Origin: Fen-1273 sp963837815
Lineage (GTDB): Bacteria; Bacteroidota; Ignavibacteria; UBA10030; UBA6906
Direction: 5' to 3'
Length of the DNA: 64,000 bases
NCBI GenBank assembly: GCA_963837815.1
Contig: CAWIOS010000005.1
Coordinates: forward strand, 1 to 64,000
Below the pieces are notes generated by a model. It did no database searches. It was not told the origin of the DNA and saw only the letters and a program-made list of their open reading frames with translations. Shown here piece by piece: positions 33,375 through 41,700 of the stretch; positions within the stretch are counted from its first letter, which is position 1; each line of letters begins with the position of its first letter. A program made the translations under genes and the position numbers.

Positions 33375-34312
33375 ATCGCCTTTGTGTCCTTGCCGGCGCC
33401 TTCCTTGCCACAGCCGCCCTGCCGGCGCTTGTGGTTCAGGGCTGCGCGGGGAAAGAGCCCGGCGCGACAACGATCACGAAAGGGTCCTTCGTCCTCGGAT
33501 GTGATGAAGCTGCCCTGCCCGTGGTGCGGCACGAAATCGGCGAGTTCACCAGGCAGTACCCGGGGGCGGAAGTGACCGTCCGGGACGGGGGCGCCAGGGA
33601 AATCATCGCGGAGTTCGCCGCCGACAGCGTAAAGACGATTGTCTGTGCCCGTGAGCTCAACAAGGAAGAACGGGACGCGCTCGCCGCGGCGAAAGTCTCG
33701 ATACAGGAATACCTCGTCGCCCGGTCGGCGGTTGCCGTCATCGCCCACAAGGGCGTCCCGGTGACGCAGCTCAGGGTCGGGGAGCTCGACACGATATTCA
33801 GCGGAGCGGTCACGCGCTGGCCCGGGAAAAAGGGGATGATGATCGAGCTCGCCGTGTGCGGGCTCAACTCCAGCGTCAACGAGGTGTTCAGGCAGACCGT
33901 CATGGGCGGGGGAGGCTTCGATCCCGCGGCGCGATCATTCCCCTCGGAGCTGGACCTGATCGAGTACGTCGGCAACACTCCCGGGGCCGTGGGCATCGTC
34001 GGGCTCAACGTGCTCGGAGGAAATATCATTGACGTGAACGTGATCGACGTCGCCTCGTCCGCGATGCGGCCCGACTCGACGTTCGCCCCGGGCGAGTACT
34101 ACTCCCCCCATCCGGCGTACATCTACAAGGGATATTACCCGGTCATCGCTCCCGTCTACCTGTACACCCGCAACATCGAGCAGGACGTCAGCATGGGCTT
34201 CACCGCCTTCCTGACGAGCCCGGCGGGGCAGAAAGTGTTCGACAACGATGGACTGGTGCCGGCCACGATGCCGGTCCGGCTTGTCCACCTCACATCACAG
34301 CAGGTCAATTGA
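33371..34312 (+). CDS. PstS-like substrate-binding lipoprotein
   Basis: A 313-residue protein with a signal peptide and lipobox-like VQGC (Cys at about 25). The body is a PBP-like domain (SFVLGCDEAALPVVRHEIGEFTRQYPGAEVTV, ELDTIFSGAVTRWPGKKGMM, SSVNEVFRQTVMGGG, TPGAVGIVGLNVLGG, YPVIAPVYLYTRNI) typical of phosphate-binding PstS proteins. No pstCAB genes follow, so it is unlikely to feed a local ABC transporter. In Bacteroidota the same gene stands after tonB, so a role in TonB-linked uptake or sensing is inferred. Confidence 0.8.
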   Translation: MNRLCVLAGAFLATAALPALVVQGCAGKEPGATTITKGSFVLGCDEAALPVVRHEIGEFTRQYPGAEVTVRDGGAREIIAEFAADSVKTIVCARELNKEERDALAAAKVSIQEYLVARSAVAVIAHKGVPVTQLRVGELDTIFSGAVTRWPGKKGMMIELAVCGLNSSVNEVFRQTVMGGGGFDPAARSFPSELDLIEYVGNTPGAVGIVGLNVLGGNIIDVNVIDVASSAMRPDSTFAPGEYYSPHPAYIYKGYYPVIAPVYLYTRNIEQDVSMGFTAFLTSPAGQKVFDNDGLVPATMPVRLVHLTSQQVN

Positions 34313-34314
34313 TA

Positions 34315-36129
34315 ATGAAACGCCTTCTCCTCATCCTCGCAGCTTCTCTCGCAGCGCAATCGGCGCTCGCACAGGACCCGTTCGACAAAGCAAAGCAGGC
34401 CCTTGCGCAGCGCGACACGAACGACGCCATCGTGCATTTCAAGGAGGCGCTCAAGATCGGGCGGAAGCCTTCCGAATCGAACGGGTACCTGGGCGCGATC
34501 GCGCTTGCGCGGCACCGCGTGGACGAGGCGATCGGGTACCTGCAGGCCGCGGTCGACAAGGACAACGAAAACGCCGAAGCATTCAGGGATCTCGGGTATG
34601 CAATGCTGGAGAAGAAAGACTATGCCGGCGCGCTCGTCCAGTTCCGCAAGGCCGTGAAGCTGGCGCCGAAAGACATCTCCATCAGCCAGGGCTTCGGGAC
34701 GGCGCTTCTCGCGGCGGATTCGGTCGACGCGGCGATCGTGCAGCTCTCCCGGGCGAAGGAATCCGCGCCGGACAACCCCGCCCTGTACGTGCTTCTCGCG
34801 GAGGCGTATCTCAAGCAGAACGTGTACGTGCTCGGCGAGTCGAATTACCAGAAGGCGATCGAGCTGGAACCGAAGAACATCGTTACCCGGGCAAAGCTCG
34901 CCCGGGTGTATTACAAGGAGAAGAAATACCTCGAATCCGTGAAGGAATGGGAAGGGATCGTGGCGATCGATTCGACGCTGACGGAACCGTACCTTGAGAT
35001 CGGCCGCACGTACCTTCTCGCGAAGATTTACCGCAACGCGGTCCGCCCCCTGTACAAGCTGACGCAGCTTCAGCCGAAGTCGATCGAGGGGTGGTCGATG
35101 TATGCCCGGACACTTTTCGGCGGAGAGGATTTTGCCGATGCCGCGAAAGCAGCCCAGACGTCGCTGAAGCTCGATTCCACGGCCGGAGAGATCTGGCGTG
35201 TCCTCGCCCGCTCGCTCACCAAGACGAAGGACTGGAACGGGGCCCTGGTGGGGTTCGCGGGTCTCAAGCGTCACGGGAAGCTCGATGCGGAGGACCTGGG
35301 CGATTACGGTGCGTGTCTGACGAGCGTGGGGCGCGAGGATGAAGCGGTCCAGGTTCTGCTGGAAGCCATCAGGGTCGATTCGACGAACTGCGATGTGTAT
35401 TTTCCGCTCGGGTTCATCTACATGAAGCGTCACGACTACGAGCACGCTGCGGGGATGTTTGAGAAGCGGATCGTGTGCGATCCGCGGTCGCTGAGCGCGT
35501 ACGTCAATGGCGCGGCCTGCTATATGGCGCTCAAGAGCTGGCCCCGGTGCCGGCAGCTGCTCGTCCGTTCCCTCGAGCTCAAGCCCGATTATCTCTCCGG
35601 CCACCTGAACTTCGGACGGTACTACGCGCAGGTCGATTCCCTGGACGAGGCCGTCGCGCAGTACGATACGGTCCTCGCTCTTATCGGTACGGACGTGGCC
35701 GCGCACAAGAACGAGGCGGGTGAAGCGTACCTGCAGAAGGGACAGCTCTATTTCAGGGACAAACAGTTCGGCAAGGCGATCGAGAGCTTCCGTAAGGCCG
35801 TGGGTGCCGGGATAGAGAACACCGCCATCCACCTCATGTGGGGACAGGCATTGCTTCAGATGCTCGACCCCAGGGGGGACCAGGACGAGATGATGAAGAA
35901 GAAGGCTGAAGCGGTGACGCATTTCAGGAAAACCGTTGCCCTCGACCCGTCGCTGGCCGTGGGACACTTCTGGCTCGGGACGACGCTGACGATCATGCGC
36001 GTGGAGGGGGATAACGAGGGGAACAAGAAACTTGTTGAGGAGGCGTGTTCGGAGTTCTCCAAGTGCATCCGGCTTGAACCCAAAAACGACGACGCCCGTA
36101 AGTCGAAGGAACGCATCGGCTGTAAGTAG
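34315..36129 (+). CDS. Long TPR repeat protein, exported
   Basis: The ATG at 34315 comes 2 bases after the PstS-like stop. The 604-residue protein has a signal peptide (RLLLILAASLAAQSALAQ) and then about 13-14 tetratricopeptide repeats (for example NGYLGAIALARHRVDEAIGYLQAAV and NAEAFRDLGYAMLEKKDYAGALVQF), ending with ECSKCIRLEPKNDDARKSKERI. It is probably a periplasmic scaffold that holds several partners. As the last gene of the STAS-Exb-TonB unit, it may organise that machinery. A terminator follows at 36174. Confidence 0.85.
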   Translation: MKRLLLILAASLAAQSALAQDPFDKAKQALAQRDTNDAIVHFKEALKIGRKPSESNGYLGAIALARHRVDEAIGYLQAAVDKDNENAEAFRDLGYAMLEKKDYAGALVQFRKAVKLAPKDISISQGFGTALLAADSVDAAIVQLSRAKESAPDNPALYVLLAEAYLKQNVYVLGESNYQKAIELEPKNIVTRAKLARVYYKEKKYLESVKEWEGIVAIDSTLTEPYLEIGRTYLLAKIYRNAVRPLYKLTQLQPKSIEGWSMYARTLFGGEDFADAAKAAQTSLKLDSTAGEIWRVLARSLTKTKDWNGALVGFAGLKRHGKLDAEDLGDYGACLTSVGREDEAVQVLLEAIRVDSTNCDVYFPLGFIYMKRHDYEHAAGMFEKRIVCDPRSLSAYVNGAACYMALKSWPRCRQLLVRSLELKPDYLSGHLNFGRYYAQVDSLDEAVAQYDTVLALIGTDVAAHKNEAGEAYLQKGQLYFRDKQFGKAIESFRKAVGAGIENTAIHLMWGQALLQMLDPRGDQDEMMKKKAEAVTHFRKTVALDPSLAVGHFWLGTTLTIMRVEGDNEGNKKLVEEACSEFSKCIRLEPKNDDARKSKERIGCK

Positions 36130-36173
36130 TCGTTCATTATCAGCGAAGCAACCTAACCAGGTGTTTCAAATAC

Positions 36174-36218
36174 ACCGCCGCTCTTCACCCACCATGCGGA
36201 GCGGCGGTTCTGTTTTCT
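36174..36218 (+). terminator. Rho-independent terminator after the Exb-TonB-PstS-TPR operon
   Basis: Perfect 10-bp arms ACCGCCGCTC / GAGCGGCGGT (36174-36183 and 36199-36208) with a 15-base loop, followed by TCTGTTTTCT. It ends the operon before the aminopeptidase gene. Confidence 0.82.
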
Positions 36219-36234
36219 CACACACGGGGAAATC

Positions 36235-38667
36235 ATGAGCCTCCGCGTCCTCCCTGCCGTACTCCTGGCCGTCCTTCTCGCTCCGCATCCTGTGTCCGCC
36301 CAATCCCTGTTCGGACCCGACTCAAGCGCCCGTCGGAGCAGGCAGTTTCACGCGCTGCACTACCGGCTCGATCTCACGTTCGATCACAGGGGAAAAAAAG
36401 TGTCCGGGGAGGTCTCCATCCGTCTCACGCCGCTTGCCGGCCCGATGGACTCCCTGGTGCTGGATGCCGTTGCGCTGGACATTCATGCCGTGCGCCTGGC
36501 CGGCGGGGGCCCGCTCCGGTTCCGCGAAACAAGCCCGCAACTGACGATCCGGCTCCCCCGCACATATGATTTCGGTGATACGCTCTCGGTGAGCATCAAC
36601 TACTCGTGCAGCCCGGAGAAGGGACTGTATTTCATCTACGCCGACAGCGGGGGAGGGCGTCACGACCAGATCTGGAGCCAGGGAGAGGACATGGACAACC
36701 GGTACTGGTTTCCGTGTTACGACTACCCGAACGACAAGGCGACGTCCGAGGTCATAGGGACAGTCCCCGCCGACTGGACGCTCCTGTCGAACGGCCGGCT
36801 TGCAGGGGAACAGGTGGACAGGAAGAAGGGGACCCGGACGTTTCACTGGGTCGAATCGAAGCCCCACTCGACCTACTTGATCATGGTGGCGGCCGGCCGG
36901 TACGCGGTGATCCCGGGGAAATGCAGGAACATCCCCCTCGCCTATTACATGTACCCGGAAGACACGGCGCTGGCGGCGGAGTCGTTCGGCAGGACCCCCG
37001 CGATGATCCAGTACTTCGAGAAGAAGACGGGCGTCCCGTACCCCTGGGAGAAATTCGATCAGATCATCATCGACGATTTCATGTGGGGGGGGATGGAAAA
37101 CACGACGGCGGTGACGCTGAACGATGCGTGCGTCGTGGACGCGAAGGCGTCGCTCGATTTTCCGTCCGATCCCGTCGTCGCCCACGAGCTTGCTCACATG
37201 TGGTTCGGCGATCTCGTGACCGCGCGCGACTGGACGCATCTCTGGCTGAACGAGGGATTTGCGACGTACTGCGAGAACATCTGGACCGAGGCGTCAAAAG
37301 GGGAAGATGAGTTTCAATTTGAGATGATTCAGGCCTCGCTTGCCTCGCGGGGAAACGACAGGATGCTGGGGAGAAAGCCGATCGTGAGCCACGACAGCTA
37401 TCCCGCGAACCTCTACGCACGGGGTGGCTGGGTCCTCCATATGCTCCGCACGATACTCGGCGATGAGGCCTTCTGGCGGGGGATGCACTACTACCTGACG
37501 AAATACCAGTACGCCTGTGCGGAAACCGACGAGTTCCGGCTCGCCCTGGAGGACGCGACAGGGCAGAATCTGGACTGGTTCTTCCGCCAGTGGGTCTTCG
37601 GCGCGGGGTTTCCGAAGCTGAAAGTGACGAAGGTCTGGGATGAGGACACGCGCACGCTCCGTCTTACCGTCGAGCAGACCCAGCAGACCGACAGTCTGAC
37701 GGGATACTTCCGTTTTCCTCTCGCGGTCGAATGCACGACGGACTCGGGGAAGACGTCGCGGACGCTCTGGGTCACCGGGAAAGAAGAGACGTTCGACATC
37801 CCGCTCGACGGCTCCCCCCGGATGGTGATCGCGGACAAGGGATATCGTCTGCTCAAGGACCTGGATTTCCCGAAGCCGGAGGACGAGTACATCTACCAGC
37901 TCTCTCACGCGGCGGACGTCGCGGACCGGATTACCGCCGCACGGGCTCTCCCCGACCGCGGGAAAGATTCCGCGGTGAAGCAGGCGCTCGAGCGTGCCGC
38001 CTCCTCCGACCCGTTCTGGGGGGTGAGGGAGTCCGCACTGACGGCGCTCGCAGATCTGCGGGACGATTCCCTGGAGCCGGTGTTCATGGCCGCCACCCGG
38101 GATCCCAGGTCGTTCGTCCGCAACACCGCCGCGTACCGCCTTGCCGCATTCCGCGGAAGCGAAGTGGCGGCCAGGCTCGACTCGATGGCGCGCAACGACT
38201 CAAGCTACCTCGTTGCCGGAACGGCGATCCGCGAGCTCGCCTCCGTCGACACTGCGCGGGCATTCGAGGCCGCCCGGGTGCTGCTCTCCCGCCGGTCGTA
38301 CAGGGGGACGCTCTGCTTATCGGCTCTTTCCGCGCTCAATATTTTGAAGGATCCCCGGACAATCGGACTCGTCCTCCCCTATACCGGCCGCCGTTACGAT
38401 AGCGACGTACGGAGGACGGCCGCCTCAGTCCTGGGCCGAAACGGACGCGATTCGGTCTCCGCGCGGAGCTGCCTGAAGGAACTCCTGTCTGATTCGGACC
38501 CGGCTGTGCGCGCGGCGGCCGTTGCGGGGGTCCTGGACTGGAAGGATCCCGAGTTTGACGCCCTTCTTGGCGGTCTGGAATCTCACGAAACCTCCCCGGA
38601 GGTACTGTCCGTCCTGAAGAGGGGGCTCCATCCGGGCCCAGAGTCAAAGGAGACAGAAGAAAAATAA
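36235..38667 (+). CDS. M1 family metallopeptidase (aminopeptidase N-like) with HEAT repeats, exported
   Basis: An 810-residue protein with a signal peptide (LAVLLAPHPVSAQ). The catalytic domain has GGMENTTA (substrate-binding exopeptidase motif, GAMEN-like), the zinc site HELAHMWFGD at about 317-326 and a downstream LNEGFATY glutamate. The C-terminal part from about 560 is a chain of helical HEAT-like repeats (AVKQALERAASSDPFWGVRESALTALADL, DPRSFVRNTAAYRLAAFRG, DPAVRAAAVAGVLDW). It removes N-terminal residues from peptides in the periplasm or outside. A GGGGAA lies before the ATG. Confidence 0.93.
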   Translation: MSLRVLPAVLLAVLLAPHPVSAQSLFGPDSSARRSRQFHALHYRLDLTFDHRGKKVSGEVSIRLTPLAGPMDSLVLDAVALDIHAVRLAGGGPLRFRETSPQLTIRLPRTYDFGDTLSVSINYSCSPEKGLYFIYADSGGGRHDQIWSQGEDMDNRYWFPCYDYPNDKATSEVIGTVPADWTLLSNGRLAGEQVDRKKGTRTFHWVESKPHSTYLIMVAAGRYAVIPGKCRNIPLAYYMYPEDTALAAESFGRTPAMIQYFEKKTGVPYPWEKFDQIIIDDFMWGGMENTTAVTLNDACVVDAKASLDFPSDPVVAHELAHMWFGDLVTARDWTHLWLNEGFATYCENIWTEASKGEDEFQFEMIQASLASRGNDRMLGRKPIVSHDSYPANLYARGGWVLHMLRTILGDEAFWRGMHYYLTKYQYACAETDEFRLALEDATGQNLDWFFRQWVFGAGFPKLKVTKVWDEDTRTLRLTVEQTQQTDSLTGYFRFPLAVECTTDSGKTSRTLWVTGKEETFDIPLDGSPRMVIADKGYRLLKDLDFPKPEDEYIYQLSHAADVADRITAARALPDRGKDSAVKQALERAASSDPFWGVRESALTALADLRDDSLEPVFMAATRDPRSFVRNTAAYRLAAFRGSEVAARLDSMARNDSSYLVAGTAIRELASVDTARAFEAARVLLSRRSYRGTLCLSALSALNILKDPRTIGLVLPYTGRRYDSDVRRTAASVLGRNGRDSVSARSCLKELLSDSDPAVRAAAVAGVLDWKDPEFDALLGGLESHETSPEVLSVLKRGLHPGPESKETEEK

Positions 38668-38724
38668 TATTCCCCATCCGCCCGCTGTCTGTAACTGCTT
38701 GTTGCGTATGATGTTGCCGCAGTG

Positions 38725-38753
38725 CCCCGCTTGTCTTTCATCGGCGGGGCATT
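38725..38753 (+). terminator. Terminator after M1 peptidase gene
   Basis: Perfect 8-bp arms TGCCCCGC / GCGGGGCA with a 13-base loop, followed by a T-rich stretch with CTTTTCC. Likely intrinsic terminator for the peptidase gene. Confidence 0.6.
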
Positions 38754-38820
38754 ACACCTTTTCCGACCTTCCTGCATCTAATGAATATAGCAAATTGACA
38801 GATTTTTTTCCTATTTTTGC

Positions 38821-38849
38821 TTGACTCTTCAACCGCGAAAGATTATAAT
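38821..38849 (+). promoter_or_regulatory. Near-consensus sigma-70-type promoter for the ECF sigma gene
   Basis: TTGACT (38821-38826), exactly 17 bases, TATAAT (38844-38849), in an AT-rich stretch. A TTGACA lies at 38795-38800 upstream without a matching -10. The predicted start is near 38856, leaving a leader of about 70 bases. Confidence 0.8.
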
Positions 38850-38925
38850 TTAATCGTACAAATCGACCATATCGTAGATAACATTTCGCCGTATTGCAGG
38901 GTCAGAGAATCTCGAGAGGACGTGG

Positions 38926-39516
38926 ATGACTGCTCCCAGGGAAACAAAGCAAGAGCTGTTCAATCAGGAGATGCTGCCGTTCATGGATCTCATGTACGGG
39001 TACGCCATGTACCTGACGGGGAACAGGGAAGAGTCGAACGATCTGCTGCAGGAGACCTTTCTGAAGGCTTTCAGGTTCTTTGACAAGTTCGAACGCGGGA
39101 CGAACGCGAAAGCATGGCTGTACAGGATCATGCGCAACACGTTCATCAACGAGTACCGGCGGGTGAAACGGACCCCCGATCTCGTGGAATACGACGAGCA
39201 GATCTCGGCGTACCAGATGATGCCGCGCGCGACGGAGAGGCCCGACGAGATCGAGGGTGAGATATTCGAGGATGAGATCGCCGTGGCGATCGCATCGCTC
39301 CCCGAGAAATTCAAGAGCGTTATCGTCCTGCGCGACGTGCAGGACCTGCCGTACGAAGAGATCGCGGACGCGCTCGAAATCCCCATCGGCACCGTCCGTT
39401 CACGGCTTCACCGTGCCCGGGCGATCCTTTTCGACAAGCTGAAGAAGTACGCAAAGGAGAGAGGGTACAAGGTGGGAGAACGCTTCGTCCCGGTCGATTT
39501 CGCGATGGCGACCTAG
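38926..39516 (+). CDS. ECF-type RNA polymerase sigma factor
   Basis: A 196-residue group IV sigma-70. Region 2 (YGYAMYLTGNREESNDLLQETFLKAFRFFDKFERGTNAKAWLYRIMRNTFINEYRR) and region 4 (LPEKFKSVIVLRDVQDLPYEEIADALEIPIGTVRSRLHRARAIL) are complete. No anti-sigma gene adjoins it, and the end meets the NUDIX gene in a 4-base convergent overlap. The promoter is a strong housekeeping-type one, so the protein may be constitutive and regulated post-translationally. The target genes are unknown. Confidence 0.93.
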   Translation: MTAPRETKQELFNQEMLPFMDLMYGYAMYLTGNREESNDLLQETFLKAFRFFDKFERGTNAKAWLYRIMRNTFINEYRRVKRTPDLVEYDEQISAYQMMPRATERPDEIEGEIFEDEIAVAIASLPEKFKSVIVLRDVQDLPYEEIADALEIPIGTVRSRLHRARAILFDKLKKYAKERGYKVGERFVPVDFAMAT

Positions 39517-40106
39517 GGCCTGCTCTCCACGAGTCCCGTCTTCAGGAGGAGCTGCCGGACGATCATGGCGGTGGCTCCCCAGATGTTGTGCTTCCCGTGC
39601 TGGTAGAACCAGACCTCTCTCATCACTCCCCGGTATTCACGAAGCTCCGACCTCCCGCTCTCCTTTCTGCAGAAAAACTCCAGCGGAACGGTGAACGCTT
39701 CGGCCACTTCGCGCGGATTCGGCGTCAGGGGCGGGAGCCCGCGTAAAATTCCCACCACGGGTGTAATAATAAAGCCCGAGGGGACGGCAAGATCGTCAAG
39801 AAGCCCCCTGACCTCCACGAGCGGCGCGCCGATGCCCAGTTCCTCCTCCGCTTCCCGGAGGGCCGTGTGGACAATGTCCCTGTCACCCGCGTCCGCCATT
39901 CCGCCGGGAAAAGAGATCTGTCCCTTGTGCGTCTCGACATGGTCCGTGCGCTGCGTGAACAGGAGTTCCGTTCCGTCGTCCCCGAGCACCAGCGGGACGA
40001 GCACGCCGGCTCTGTGAAATCCTTCGATCGCAAGAACGCCCCGCTCCCCTCCCGTTACGAGAGGAGCAAGTGTGCGAACGAGATCGGCATGGGATTCTGG
40101 CGGCAT
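39513..40106 (-). CDS. NUDIX hydrolase, CoA pyrophosphatase-like
   Basis: The start is taken as the ATG at 40106, giving 197 residues; a TTG at 40121 lies within the predicted -10/start region. The NUDIX box reads GGMADAGDRDIVHTALREAEEELGI with the conserved glutamates, preceded by LFTQRTDHVETHKGQISFPGG, the longer signature of CoA/NADH pyrophosphatase (NudL/YeaB) family members. It probably hydrolyses CoA derivatives or other nucleoside diphosphates. Promoter elements fit a leaderless transcript. It is read divergently from the S1/P1 nuclease gene. Confidence 0.88.
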   Translation of the reverse strand: MPPESHADLVRTLAPLVTGGERGVLAIEGFHRAGVLVPLVLGDDGTELLFTQRTDHVETHKGQISFPGGMADAGDRDIVHTALREAEEELGIGAPLVEVRGLLDDLAVPSGFIITPVVGILRGLPPLTPNPREVAEAFTVPLEFFCRKESGRSELREYRGVMREVWFYQHGKHNIWGATAMIVRQLLLKTGLVESRP

Positions 40107-40111
40107 GACTG

Positions 40112-40140
40112 AATGTAGCAAAGACTTCGCTCACCCGCAA
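40112..40140 (-). promoter_or_regulatory. Promoter of NUDIX gene, leaderless geometry
   Basis: On the minus strand TTGCGG (40140-40135), 17 bases, TACATT (40117-40112), then 5 bases to the ATG at 40106. It lies back to back with the nuclease promoter at 40149. Confidence 0.5.
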
Positions 40141-40148
40141 AATCCGTG

Positions 40149-40177
40149 TTGATTCTCCGGCACACCGGGCGTATATT
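40149..40177 (+). promoter_or_regulatory. Promoter of S1/P1 nuclease gene, leaderless geometry
   Basis: TTGATT (40149-40154), 17-base spacer, TATATT (40172-40177), then 6 bases to the ATG at 40184. No Shine-Dalgarno is present. Confidence 0.55.
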
Positions 40178-40183
40178 TACTGT

Positions 40184-41314
40184 ATGAAGAACAGCATCCA
40201 GCCGCGTCCCCGCGTCCGCCGCGCTGCAATCCTCCTCTGTCTCGCTGCATCCCTTGCGGCGCTCGGCTGGGGGACCGTCGGACACCTGTTCATCAACACG
40301 AAGGCGGTCGACGACCTCCCCCCCTCGATGTCGGTGTTCATCAACGCGCGCTCCTATTTCGGGGCGCACGCATCGGATGCGGACACCCGGAAAGGGACCG
40401 ATCCGACCGAAGCGCCGAAGCATTTCATCGATATCGACTGGTACCCCGCGTTCGGCAACCTGACGCCGAATGCCGACTCGCTTGTGGCGCTCTACGGCTC
40501 TTCGCGGGTCACGACGAACGGCATTCTCCCCTGGGCTACCGTCCAGACGTACGACTCGCTCGTTGCGGCACTGAAGAGGGGGGCGATTGCCCGGGCCGAG
40601 TCGATCGCCGCCGACCTTGGCCATTATGTCGGGGACGGCCATCAGCCGCTCCACGTCGCCCTCAATTACGACGGGCAGTTGACGGGCAACGACGGGATCC
40701 ACTCGCGGTACGAAACGACGATGATCAACACGTACGCCTCGAAGCTTGCCGTCACGCCCGTGCCTGCCGTGTACATCCCGGATCGCTTCGGGTTTATTCT
40801 GGCGTACCTCCTTGTGTCCAATTCACTCGCCGATTCGGTCATCCAGGCTGACAACGGGGCAAAAGCGGTCTCCGGCTGGAACGGGGCGGGAGCCATTCCC
40901 GCGGCGTACACTGCGGAGCTGTGGAACGAGACCGGCCCGCTGACGAACCGCGAAATGCAGGGAGCCACGGCCGCGCTCGCGGACCTCTGGTATTCCGCGT
41001 GGGTGGACGCGGGCCTCATCACCGCGGTCATCCCGGGTCGGAGCGCACCATCGGGATTCACGCTCGCGCAGAATTACCCGAACCCGTTCAATCCTTCCAC
41101 GACGATCAGGTACACGCTCCCTTCGTCCGGCCGTGTGCGTCTCACAGTATTCGACGTCGGCGGGGCCGTCGTCGGGACGATCGTCGACGGGCCCGGGGAG
41201 GCAGGCGCCCATGAGGTCAGGTTCGATGCCCCGGGTCTCGCAAGCGGAATCTATGTGTACAGATTGCAGCAGGGGAACCTCACGGAATCGAAGAAAATGC
41301 TGCTGATCCGCTGA
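40184..41314 (+). CDS. S1/P1 nuclease with T9SS type A sorting domain, secreted
   Basis: A 376-residue protein with a signal peptide (ILLCLAASLAALGWG), then the zinc-phosphoesterase fold of S1/P1 nucleases and phospholipase C: mature-terminal Trp-Gly in GWGTVGHLFIN, IDIDWYPAF, DLGHYVGDGHQPLHVALNYDG and GNDGIHSRYE contain the metal-binding His/Asp residues. From about 290 a type IX sorting tail (NYPNPFNPSTTIRYTLP...KKMLLIR) follows. It probably degrades extracellular single-stranded DNA or RNA for phosphate. The ATG has no Shine-Dalgarno; the TATATT box ends 6 bases before it. Confidence 0.88.
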   Translation: MKNSIQPRPRVRRAAILLCLAASLAALGWGTVGHLFINTKAVDDLPPSMSVFINARSYFGAHASDADTRKGTDPTEAPKHFIDIDWYPAFGNLTPNADSLVALYGSSRVTTNGILPWATVQTYDSLVAALKRGAIARAESIAADLGHYVGDGHQPLHVALNYDGQLTGNDGIHSRYETTMINTYASKLAVTPVPAVYIPDRFGFILAYLLVSNSLADSVIQADNGAKAVSGWNGAGAIPAAYTAELWNETGPLTNREMQGATAALADLWYSAWVDAGLITAVIPGRSAPSGFTLAQNYPNPFNPSTTIRYTLPSSGRVRLTVFDVGGAVVGTIVDGPGEAGAHEVRFDAPGLASGIYVYRLQQGNLTESKKMLLIR

Positions 41315-41408
41315 CGCCGCGCCCTGCACCCCCCGGGCACTGCGGAAGGCTGACCCTCCGCACGACCGCGCGGCATCTCACGTACAGGGATCCACCGAGG
41401 GAGAAACG

Positions 41409-41609
41409 ATGAAAAACGAAGAATTGAAGATCACCGGGATGACGTGCAACCACTGCGTCATGTCGGTCAGGAAAGAGCTTGCCAGAGTCCCCGGCGTCGA
41501 GGTCAAAGACGTCCGCATCGGGTCCGCGCTTGTGGCATACGACGAATCAAAGGTTTCCGGTGTTCTTCTCAAGAAGGCGATCGAGGAGGCCGGGTTTACG
41601 GTCGCGTAG
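41409..41609 (+). CDS. copZ: Copper chaperone, heavy-metal-associated domain
   Basis: A 66-residue single HMA domain: KITGMTCNHCVMSVRKELARVPGVEVKDVRIG, with the metal-binding CNHC. CopZ-type chaperones carry Cu(I) in the cytoplasm to CopA. GAGGGAG precedes the ATG at 41409. The copA gene starts 91 bases downstream, after a stem-loop. Short length and single domain support the chaperone, not a transporter fragment. Confidence 0.92.
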   Translation: MKNEELKITGMTCNHCVMSVRKELARVPGVEVKDVRIGSALVAYDESKVSGVLLKKAIEEAGFTVA

Positions 41610-41631
41610 AAACGCTGCAATTCCTGTAATC

Positions 41632-41680
41632 AGCGCCTGACCCGGCAGTGTTGTCCTCGCCGGGCCCGGCGCTTTCATTT
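41632..41680 (+). terminator. Stem-loop (attenuator or terminator) between copZ and copA
   Basis: Arms AGCGCC-3-CCCGGC and GCCGGG-3-GGCGCT form a 12-pair stem with a symmetric internal loop, followed by TTCATTTCC. It fits a partial terminator that would allow copZ to be expressed more than copA, which is common for chaperone-ATPase pairs. Confidence 0.6.
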
Positions 41681-41700
41681 CCTCTGGGGGCAGGCAGGCT

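Noticed and set aside
1510..41314. NPFNPST-containing tails as DNA repeats
   Set aside because: The similarity is at protein level (type IX sorting domain) and the DNA differs; not a nucleotide repeat.
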